Source: Mycobacterium marseillense
Lineage (GTDB): Bacteria > Actinomycetota > Actinomycetes > Mycobacteriales > Mycobacteriaceae
Reading direction: 5' to 3'
DNA length: 64,000 nt
NCBI RefSeq assembly: GCF_010731675.1
Contig: NZ_AP022584.1
Coordinates: forward strand, 3,038,001-3,102,000
The notes below the pieces were generated by a model that ran no database searches, was not told where the DNA came from, and saw only the letters and a list, made by a program, of their open reading frames with translations. Position 1 is the stretch's first letter; the number at the start of each line of letters is the position of its first letter. The position numbers and the translations under genes were made by a program. This document shows positions 10,853 through 17,773 of the stretch, piece by piece.

Positions 10853-11281
10853 CTATTCGACGGTGATGCCCATCGACCGGGCGGTGCCGGCGATGATCTT
10901 GGCGGCCGCGTCGATGTCGTTGGCGTTCAGGTCGGCCTTCTTGGTCTCGGCGATCTCCTTGACCTGGTCCCAGCTGACCTTGGCGACCTTGGTCTTGTGC
11001 GGCTCGGCCGAGCCCTTGCCGACGCCGGCGGCCTTGAGCAACAGCTTGGCGGCGGGCGGGGTCTTGAGCGCGAACGTGAAGCTGCGGTCCTCGTAAACCG
11101 TGATCTCGACCGGGATGACCTGGCCGCGCTGGTTCTCCGTGGCGGCGTTGTACGCCTTGCAGAACTCCATGATGTTGACGCCGTGCTGACCGAGCGCGGG
11201 CCCGACCGGCGGCGCCGGGTTGGCCTGCCCCGCCTGGATCTGAAGCTTGATCAGCCCGACGACTTTCTTCTTCGGGGCCAT
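10853..11281 (-). CDS. rplK: 50S ribosomal protein L11
   Basis: The 142-residue protein is ribosomal protein L11, part of the GTPase-associated centre of the large subunit. It begins [15 protein letters not shown] and has the L11 signature [18 protein letters not shown] in its N-terminal domain. Length and position after nusG match all mycobacteria. The gap to nusG is 48 bases. The N-terminal proline-rich region is the thiopeptide-binding face in other bacteria. Confidence 0.98.
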   Translation of the reverse strand: MAPKKKVVGLIKLQIQAGQANPAPPVGPALGQHGVNIMEFCKAYNAATENQRGQVIPVEITVYEDRSFTFALKTPPAAKLLLKAAGVGKGSAEPHKTKVAKVSWDQVKEIAETKKADLNANDIDAAAKIIAGTARSMGITVE

Positions 11282-11329
11282 GAGATGTTGTTCGTTCCTT
11301 CCTGGTTTGTGCCCGGCGGGTGCGCCGGT

Positions 11330-12166
<837 letters not shown>

Positions 12167-12191
12167 TCACTTCGAAAGCGGCGTCGCTCGC

Positions 12192-12647
12192 TCAGCCGAA
12201 CACCAACAGCACCAGCTTGGTCAGGCCGAAATCCGCCAGGCCGACCAGCGCCACCATGAAGGCCAGGAAGGCCAGCACGACGGAGGTGTACGTGAGCATC
12301 TGCTTGCGGTTGGGCCAGATGACCTTCCGCATCTCGGCAACGACCTGCTTGAGGTAGTTGTAGACGAACACGAACGGGTTGGCCCGGCTGTCCGCGGATT
12401 TCTTCGGCTTGGCGGCCTTCTTGGCTTTGGCGCCCTTTTTGGCCTTGTCCTTGCCGGAGGCCTCGATTTCGTCCGGCGACTCGGCGTCGGCGTCCTCGCC
12501 GGCGTCGGCCGCCTTCTGGCGGGACCGCTTACCGGTCGGGCGCTGTGGCCGCGTCACCACCGCCGTCCGGACACCGCTCGCGCGGCCGTCCGTCGTGTCA
12601 GTGCCGTCGCTTGCGGCGTCGTTGGCAACGTCGCCTTCGTCGCTCAC
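12192..12647 (-). CDS. secE: preprotein translocase subunit SecE
   Basis: SecE is the small essential subunit of the SecYEG membrane channel. The 151-residue protein has a long charged, Lys- and Ala-rich cytosolic N-terminus, then the conserved amphipathic segment [16 protein letters not shown] and one C-terminal membrane helix ([20 protein letters not shown]). The GTG at 12647 follows AAAGGAG and gives the expected start SDEGDVAND. Upstream in-frame residues to 12722 look non-coding. It lies between tRNA-Trp and nusG, as in M. tuberculosis. Confidence 0.95.
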   Translation of the reverse strand: MSDEGDVANDAASDGTDTTDGRASGVRTAVVTRPQRPTGKRSRQKAADAGEDADAESPDEIEASGKDKAKKGAKAKKAAKPKKSADSRANPFVFVYNYLKQVVAEMRKVIWPNRKQMLTYTSVVLAFLAFMVALVGLADFGLTKLVLLVFG

Positions 12648-12811
12648 CGCGCGCTCCTTTGTTTGCTGGTACCCCGAGAGCCGTCTCACCTCGGTGGCGG
12701 CGCACCTTCCAGTGTCCACCATGGCACATTCTTAGTGTCCGGTTCCTCCTCAGGCCCTCGGGCCCGCATCGTCACCAGACGCTCGTCGGCCGGTGTCCCG
12801 TCCGTCTTCAG

Positions 12812-12884
<73 letters not shown>

Positions 12885-12888
12885 TCGC

Positions 12889-12904
12889 GGTTGGCAGGCC
12901 AACC
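12889..12904. repeat. 16-bp inverted repeat just upstream of tRNA-Trp
   Basis: GGTTGGC-AG-GCCAACC is a perfect 7-bp inverted repeat with a 2-base spacer, four bases before the tRNA-Trp 5' end. Such a tight loop is more likely a DNA site or a processing hairpin than a terminator of hadC. Confidence 0.35.
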
Positions 12905-13028
12905 TGCGCTTACCTACCGGGGCTTACATGACACGCGCGCCTTCCGATCGCTCGACTCACGGAAAGCGCGCTGGTGCTGGGAAAACCCCGAGGTCCGAGT
13001 GTACATCGCGGCGCGAGTCAGATACTAA

Positions 13029-13529
13029 TTACGCCGTTCTGACGACCTGGCCGGAGTCCGGGTCCCAGCGCAGGTTCGCGGAGTTGTCGGCGTACTGGCC
13101 CATCAGCGTCGTGTAAGCCTCCAGGACGACCTCGTCCTGCTCGTTGGTGCAGATGTTCTTGGTGACGACGATGTCGGCGCCGAAACGCTCGTCCACCGAC
13201 ATGATGTCCATGCGGGCCCACAGCTTGTCGCCGGCCTTGATCGGTTTGGAGAACACGAACCGCTGGTCGACCTGGACGATCACCAGCGTCTCCATGCCGA
13301 TGTCGACGTGCCGGAAGAAATCCAGCTGCACCAGCTTGGCGAAGATGGTCCCGAACGTGAGCGGCGCGATGATCGCTTCGTGGCCGAGTTCGGCGGCAGC
13401 GTCTTCCTCGAAGTGGGCCGGGTGCCGGTTCTTGATGGCCAGGGCGAACTGGCGCAGTTGTTCCCGGCCGACGACGAAGTAGTCCGGGTAGCGCCAGATC
13501 ATCCCCCTGATGTCTGTCTTGAGCGCCAC
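13029..13529 (-). CDS. hadC: (3R)-hydroxyacyl-ACP dehydratase subunit HadC
   Basis: HadC is the non-catalytic hot-dog-fold subunit that pairs with HadB in the FAS-II dehydratase, favouring late steps of meromycolate elongation. The 166-residue protein begins MALKTDIRGMIWRYPDYF, and the hot-dog helix segment IIAPLTFGTIF is visible. Homology to HadA runs through the whole protein. Its start lies three bases upstream of the hadB stop region, so hadB and hadC are contiguous. The frame ends at 13029, before tRNA-Trp. Confidence 0.97.
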   Translation of the reverse strand: MALKTDIRGMIWRYPDYFVVGREQLRQFALAIKNRHPAHFEEDAAAELGHEAIIAPLTFGTIFAKLVQLDFFRHVDIGMETLVIVQVDQRFVFSKPIKAGDKLWARMDIMSVDERFGADIVVTKNICTNEQDEVVLEAYTTLMGQYADNSANLRWDPDSGQVVRTA

Positions 13530-13532
13530 GGG

Positions 13533-13961
13533 CTACGCCAGGGTTGCGGACGCGATGGCCCTGCCGAAGATCTTCTTGCCGCCGGTGGTGGCCGTGAGCG
13601 CGATGGTCACGGACTTGGTCTCGGGATCGGCGGACTTGACCCGGCCGCTGAAGACCAGCTCGGCGCCCTTCCCGTCGTTGGGCACCGGCACGACGGCGGT
13701 GAACCGCACGTTGTACTCGGTCACCGCGCCGGGGTCGCCGATCCATGCCGTGACGTAGCCGCCGCCGATGCCCATGGTCAGCATGCCGTGCGCGATCGCG
13801 GTGTCGAGGCCGACGACCTTGGCCATCTCGTCGTCCCAGTGGATCGGGTTCAGGTCGCCCGAGACGCCCGCGTAGTTCACCAGATCCTGGCGGGTCAGCG
13901 GGTAGGTCTTCTCGGGAAGTTGGTCGCCCACCTTCACGGAGCTGAACTCACGCAGTGGCAT
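13533..13961 (-). CDS. hadB: (3R)-hydroxyacyl-ACP dehydratase catalytic subunit HadB
   Basis: HadB is the catalytic MaoC-like subunit of the HadAB and HadBC dehydratases of mycolic-acid FAS-II. The 142-residue protein, the usual length, contains the hydratase-2 motif SGDLNPIHWDDEMA near residues 34-47, with the catalytic Asp and His, followed by IAHGMLTMG. The ATG at 13961 overlaps the 3' end of hadA by 14 bases, suggesting translational coupling and fixed stoichiometry. hadC follows three bases after its stop. Confidence 0.97.
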   Translation of the reverse strand: MPLREFSSVKVGDQLPEKTYPLTRQDLVNYAGVSGDLNPIHWDDEMAKVVGLDTAIAHGMLTMGIGGGYVTAWIGDPGAVTEYNVRFTAVVPVPNDGKGAELVFSGRVKSADPETKSVTIALTATTGGKKIFGRAIASATLA

Positions 13962-14427
13962 CAGAAAATCCCTCTTCTCCATCCTCGCCGGCACGGCCCG
14001 CCAGGGTCGTGTAGGTCTCTTGCACGACGTCACCGGCTTCGTTGGTGATGACATTCTTGGTGACGATGATCTGGGTGCCGTGCGACACACGCACCGACTC
14101 CACATAAACGTCGCAGTAGAGCTTGTCCCCGGCCACAAGCGGGGCGAAGTACTTCAGCACCTGGTCGACCTGCACGACCTGTGCGTCCTGGACGGCGACG
14201 TTGGCGTACTTGAAGAAGGCCGTCTGCGCGGTGTAACCGAAGACGGAGACGAAGGTGAGGGGCGCCGGCAGCCCCGGGTAGCCGAGGTCGGCGGCCGCCT
14301 TCTCCTCGAAGTACGCCGGGTCGTCGTGTTTGACGGCGACCGCGTACTCGCGGATCTTCTCCCGCTCCACCTCGTAATGATCGGGGTAGCGGTAGTGCAT
14401 CCCGACGATGCTCTCGGTTAACGGCAC
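13948..14427 (-). CDS. hadA: (3R)-hydroxyacyl-ACP dehydratase subunit HadA
   Basis: HadA is the partner of HadB in early mycolate elongation and the subunit targeted by thiocarlide and isoxyl in M. tuberculosis. The 159-residue protein has the family N-terminus SIVGMHYRYPDHYEVEREKI and the segment PLTFVSVFGY. A cysteine (C105-type position, in KLYCDVYV) is present. The start is a GTG without a clear Shine-Dalgarno; a -10-like box lies seven bases upstream. The gene follows rpmG by 49 bases. Confidence 0.97.
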   Translation of the reverse strand: MPLTESIVGMHYRYPDHYEVEREKIREYAVAVKHDDPAYFEEKAAADLGYPGLPAPLTFVSVFGYTAQTAFFKYANVAVQDAQVVQVDQVLKYFAPLVAGDKLYCDVYVESVRVSHGTQIIVTKNVITNEAGDVVQETYTTLAGRAGEDGEEGFSDATA

Positions 14428-14434
14428 GATTCTT

Positions 14435-14440
14435 AAACTA
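14435..14440 (-). promoter_or_regulatory. putative -10 box (TAGTTT) for leaderless hadA
   Basis: TAGTTT fits TANNNT and ends seven bases before the hadA GTG. This suggests an internal promoter giving leaderless hadABC mRNA, besides read-through from the tRNA-Thr promoter. Confidence 0.35.
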
Positions 14441-14476
14441 CCTAGTCAATCGGAATAAACGCTGGCGGGCCGGCCG

Positions 14477-14644
14477 CTAGCGTGTCTCCCGATGCGCCTG
14501 GTGCTTACCGCAGTTGGGGCAGAACTTCTTCAGCTCCAGTCGGTCCGGGTCGTTCCGGCGGTTTTTCTTGGTGATGTAGTTGCGGTGCTTGCACACCTCG
14601 CATGCCAAGGTGATCTTCGGCCGTACGTCGGTACTGGACGCCAT
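14477..14644 (-). CDS. rpmG: 50S ribosomal protein L33 (zinc-binding form)
   Basis: The 55-residue protein is ribosomal protein L33. It begins [18 protein letters not shown]. Two cysteine pairs (CEVC near residue 15 and CPNC near residue 43) form the zinc ribbon, marking the Cys-containing form rather than the zinc-independent paralogue. It is the counterpart of rpmG2 (Rv0634B), located between tRNA-Met and hadA. It is short and easily missed. The gap to the tRNA-Met 3' end is 45 bases. Confidence 0.95.
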
Positions 14645-14689
14645 GACGGTTCTCTCTCGATTCTTGAAAAGATCTGTGCTGTTCTGTTG

Positions 14690-14763
<74 letters not shown>

Positions 14764-14815
14764 TCTGCCCACCCCTTGCGGGGTCGGGGCCGCCACGCCT
14801 GCTCGGCGTCCGCCG

Positions 14816-14888
14816 AGCCCCCTAACGGAATCGAACCGTTGACCTTTTCCTTACCATGGAAACGCTCTACCGACTGAGCTAAGGGGGC
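14816..14888 (-). tRNA. thrT: tRNA-Thr (GGT)
   Basis: The 73-base cloverleaf has acceptor GCCCCCT paired with AGGGGGC, discriminator T and anticodon GGT in the loop ATGGTAA. It is the first gene of the leftward tRNA-rpmG-had-secE-nusG block. Confidence 0.95.
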
Positions 14889-14925
14889 CGTTCACCCGAA
14901 GCGATCAGTCGCGCGGGCCTAAAAG

Positions 14926-14955
14926 AGGGTACAACCTGGCTCGCAGCGGCACCAA
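14926..14955 (-). promoter_or_regulatory. putative promoter of the tRNA-Thr-led block
   Basis: On the minus strand, TTGGTG (14950-14955) and TACCCT (14926-14931) are 18 bases apart. A start near 14918 would give a leader of about 30 bases before tRNA-Thr. Confidence 0.4.
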
Positions 14956-15039
14956 ACCACGAGTACCGATGGACAACCGCGCGCGGTGGTTACGCGAAAT
15001 GCCAGGCTGATCCGCGGGTTGACGTAACCGCCGCGCGGC

Positions 15040-15246
15040 TCACCCGGTCTCGCTGGAGTGCCGAGGTCGCCACGCGTTGAGGTCGCTGAACTCGTCGTAC
15101 TCGTCGTCCTCTTCGGCGGAAGCGCCCTCACGAAGCAGGGTGCGCAGTCCGAGATTGACTGCCTCGCGCGCGTCGGCGACATGGAAGCGCCGGATCGCCT
15201 CGTCGACCAGATCGAGGTCGACCTCGATTTCGACCTTCTTCCTCAT
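15040..15246 (-). CDS. VapB-like type II antitoxin, no adjacent toxin
   Basis: The 68-residue protein begins MRKKVEIEVDLDLVDEAIRR, the beta-strand-then-helix pattern of ribbon-helix-helix VapB antitoxins, followed by AREAVNLGLRTLL. Its C-terminus is acidic (EEDDEYDEFSD), as in toxin-binding tails. No PIN-domain VapC frame lies on either side: glyoxalase II is divergent and tRNA-Thr follows. It is therefore an orphan antitoxin or a stand-alone repressor. The ATG at 15246 has a TATGGT box six bases upstream and no Shine-Dalgarno, suggesting a leaderless transcript. Confidence 0.75.
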   Translation of the reverse strand: MRKKVEIEVDLDLVDEAIRRFHVADAREAVNLGLRTLLREGASAEEDDEYDEFSDLNAWRPRHSSETG

Positions 15247-15252
15247 GCGCCA

Positions 15253-15258
15253 ACCATA
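15253..15258 (-). promoter_or_regulatory. putative -10 box (TATGGT) for the VapB-like gene
   Basis: TATGGT is six bases upstream of the ATG at 15246, predicting a leaderless transcript. Confidence 0.4.
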
Positions 15259-15367
15259 CCCACTGGAAACGGCCCTAACCCGGTGCTCAGACGGGGTGTC
15301 GCGCCGTTGTTGGACGCCGCAATCTCAGTGGTGGCGGACTACCCGCGGCCCGCCGCGATCGGAGTCC

Positions 15368-15373
15368 TAGTCT
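15368..15373 (+). promoter_or_regulatory. putative -10 box (TAGTCT) for the glyoxalase II-like gene
   Basis: TAGTCT lies six bases before the GTG at 15380, again the leaderless arrangement. No Shine-Dalgarno precedes the GTG. Confidence 0.4.
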
Positions 15374-15379
15374 GATCAC

Positions 15380-16093
15380 GTGTCCGATGATCGGCTCTAC
15401 TTTCGTCAACTGCTCTCCGGTCGCGATTTCGCCGCCGACGACATGTTGGCGTCGCAGATGCGCAACTTCGCGTACCTGATCGGCGACCGGCAAACCGGTG
15501 ATTGCGTGGTCGTCGACCCGGCCTACGCCGCCGGCGATCTCCTGGACGCCCTCGAGGCCGACGGCATGCACCTGTCCGGGGTGCTGGTGACCCACCACCA
15601 CCCCGACCACGTGGGCGGATCGATGATGGGCTTCTCGCTGCAGGGCCTGGCCGAACTGCTGGAACGGGCCCCGGTGCCGGTGCACGTCAATACCCATGAG
15701 GCGCTGTGGGTTTCGCGGGTCACCGGGATCGGCCTCGGCGACCTGACGGCGCACGAGAACCACGACAAGGTCAGCATCGGCGACATCGAGATCGAGTTGC
15801 TGCACACCCCCGGTCACACCCCGGGCAGCCAGTGCTTTCTGCTCGACGGCCGCCTCGTCGCGGGTGACACGTTGTTCTTGGAGGGTTGCGGTCGCACCGA
15901 CTTCCCCGGTGGCGATTCCGACGAGATGTACCGCAGCCTGCAGCGGCTCGCCACCCTGCCCGGCGACCCGACGGTGTTTCCGGGGCATTGGTATTCGGCC
16001 GAGCCCAGCGCCTCGCTGTCGGACGTCAAGCGGTCCAACTATGTGTACCGCGCCGCAGACCTTGACCAATGGCGAATGCTGATGGGTGGCTGA
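15380..16093 (+). CDS. metallo-beta-lactamase-fold hydrolase, glyoxalase II family
   Basis: The 237-residue protein is a metallo-beta-lactamase-fold thioester hydrolase, the counterpart of Rv0634c, annotated as possible glyoxalase II. The zinc-binding motif THHHPDHVGG lies near residues 72-81, followed by HTPGHTPGS, VAGDTLF with the bridging Asp, and a final FPGHW histidine. All the metal ligands expected of the family are present. In mycobacteria the natural thiol is mycothiol, so a glutathione thioester is an unlikely substrate. The GTG at 15380 has a -10 box but no Shine-Dalgarno. Confidence 0.93.
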   Translation: MSDDRLYFRQLLSGRDFAADDMLASQMRNFAYLIGDRQTGDCVVVDPAYAAGDLLDALEADGMHLSGVLVTHHHPDHVGGSMMGFSLQGLAELLERAPVPVHVNTHEALWVSRVTGIGLGDLTAHENHDKVSIGDIEIELLHTPGHTPGSQCFLLDGRLVAGDTLFLEGCGRTDFPGGDSDEMYRSLQRLATLPGDPTVFPGHWYSAEPSASLSDVKRSNYVYRAADLDQWRMLMGG

Positions 16094-16162
16094 GCGTCGG
16101 GCGATCGCTCGATGGTGACCATTCGGCGCCCGGCCCTGTGATATAAGCGGAGGGTGGATTCC

Positions 16163-16996
16163 ATGGGTTGGATCCAGGACAGCTGGCATGGGGTCACGCA
16201 CGTCGGGTCCAGCACCTGGATTGCGTGGGCGGCGTGGGCGGCGATCGCCCTCGCGGTCGTCACACTGGCCTTCACCAACAGCCAGATCACCCGCAATCGC
16301 CGCGCGGCGGCCGAGCAAACCCGCCCCCATGTCGGGGTGTTCATGGAGCCGCACTCCGCCGACTGGCACGTGATCGAGCTCGTGGTCCGCAATTTCGGCC
16401 AGACCGCGGCCTACGACATCGAGTTCTCGTTCGTCAATCCGCCGACGGTGGCCGAATACGAAAGCGCCACCGACGGCTACGCCGACGTCGTCGAGCTGCG
16501 GCTGCCCCGGGAGCTGCCGGTGCTGGCGCCCGGTCAGGAATGGCGGCTGGTGTGGGACTCCGCGCTCGACCGCGCCGAGATCGGCAGCGGCATCGAATCG
16601 CGCTTCACCGGGACCGTCAGCTACTACGATCGCCCCGATCGGCCGCGCGGCCGGCGGTTCTGGCAGCGCGAGCGTTCTCCCCTGCGCACCGACGTGGTGC
16701 TGGACTGGGATGCGCTGCCGCCCGTCCAGCGCATCGAGTTGATGACCACGCACGACCTGGCGAAGCGGGAAAAGGAGAAGCTGGAGCTGCTGCGCGGCCT
16801 GCTGACCTATTTCCACTACGCCAGCAAGGAGACCCGGCCCGAGGTTTTCCGCAGCGAGATCGAACGGATCAACGCCGCGGTGCGGGAGACCCAAGACCGC
16901 TGGCGCACCCGCCAACTCGACGAACCGACCGATGTCAGCCTGCGCTGGAGCAACGCCGAAGACGATCTGGGCAGACACCACAACCAGTCCGCCTGA
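16163..16996 (+). CDS. membrane-anchored conserved protein of unknown function (Rv0633c-like)
   Basis: The 277-residue protein has one N-terminal membrane segment (near residues 18-38, rich in Ala, Trp and Val) followed by a soluble domain that begins RPHVGVFMEPHS, possibly an immunoglobulin-like beta-sandwich, and a charged helical C-terminus. I do not recognise a catalytic motif. Position between glyoxalase II and echA3 matches Rv0633c. The ATG at 16163 has GGAGGG eight bases upstream. A GTG at 16154 is possible if transcription starts just after the TATAAG box at 16142-16147. echA3 starts 21 bases after the stop. Confidence 0.8.
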   Translation: MGWIQDSWHGVTHVGSSTWIAWAAWAAIALAVVTLAFTNSQITRNRRAAAEQTRPHVGVFMEPHSADWHVIELVVRNFGQTAAYDIEFSFVNPPTVAEYESATDGYADVVELRLPRELPVLAPGQEWRLVWDSALDRAEIGSGIESRFTGTVSYYDRPDRPRGRRFWQRERSPLRTDVVLDWDALPPVQRIELMTTHDLAKREKEKLELLRGLLTYFHYASKETRPEVFRSEIERINAAVRETQDRWRTRQLDEPTDVSLRWSNAEDDLGRHHNQSA

Positions 16997-17017
16997 CGGC
17001 GAGGAGCAGGAGCACCC

Positions 17018-17713
17018 ATGACCGCCCCGGTCCACTACAGCACCAAGGGCTCCGTCGCCGTCATCAAGATGGACGACGGCAAGGTCAACGCGCTGGGCCC
17101 GATCATGCAGCAGGCCTTGGGCGACGCGATCGACCAGGCCGAGCGCGACAACGCCGGCGCGCTGGTGATCACCGGCAATGAGCGGGTGTTCAGCGGCGGC
17201 TTCGACCTGAAGATCCTCACCTCCGGCGAGGTGCAGCCCGCGATCGACATGCTGCGAGGCGGGTTCGAGCTGGCCTACCGGCTCCTGTCGTTCCCGAAGC
17301 CGGTGGTGATGGCGTGCACGGGGCATGCCATCGCGATGGGGGCGTTCCTGCTGTCGTCGGGCGATCACCGGGTGGCCGCCCACGCCTACAACATCCAGGC
17401 CAACGAGGTCGCGATCGGCATGGTCATCCCCTACGCCGCGCTGGAGATCATGAAGCTGCGCCTGACGCCGTCGGGGTATCAGCAGGCCGCGGGGCTGGCG
17501 AAGACGTTCTTCGGTGAAACCGCCCTTGCCGCAGGCTTTATCGACGAGATCGTGCTGCCGGAGATGGTGCTGGACCGCGCGGAGGAAGCCGCCACCGAAT
17601 TCGCCGGCCTGAATCAGCGCGCGCATGCCGCCACCAAACTGCGCGCCCGCGCCGACGCCCTGGCCGCCATCCGCGCCGGAATCGACGGGATCGAAGCCGA
17701 ATTCGGCGTGTAG
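17018..17713 (+). CDS. echA3: enoyl-CoA hydratase/isomerase family protein EchA3
   Basis: The 231-residue crotonase-fold protein would hydrate or isomerise enoyl-CoA thioesters. The oxyanion-hole segments are ERVFSGGFDLK near residue 55 and GHAIAMGAFLLSSGDHR near residue 105. The canonical second catalytic Glu is not obvious in the segment NEVAIGMVIPY, so activity may differ from classical hydratases. It corresponds to Rv0632c. AGGAG lies about nine bases before the ATG. It ends 60 bases before the molybdopterin oxidoreductase gene; in M. tuberculosis the next gene is recC, so that interval has gained genes here. Confidence 0.92.
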   Translation: MTAPVHYSTKGSVAVIKMDDGKVNALGPIMQQALGDAIDQAERDNAGALVITGNERVFSGGFDLKILTSGEVQPAIDMLRGGFELAYRLLSFPKPVVMACTGHAIAMGAFLLSSGDHRVAAHAYNIQANEVAIGMVIPYAALEIMKLRLTPSGYQQAAGLAKTFFGETALAAGFIDEIVLPEMVLDRAEEAATEFAGLNQRAHAATKLRARADALAAIRAGIDGIEAEFGV

Positions 17714-17773
17714 CCCGCGGAGGGCGCCTGGCCGAGGTGGTTTCGGGGCCCGCTGCCGGGGAAGTCCTCGCTT

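Noticed and set aside
15040..15246. A toxin partner for the VapB-like protein
   Set aside because: Neither flank holds a PIN-domain frame; the adjacent minus-strand frame at 14919-15182 is an overlapping shadow.
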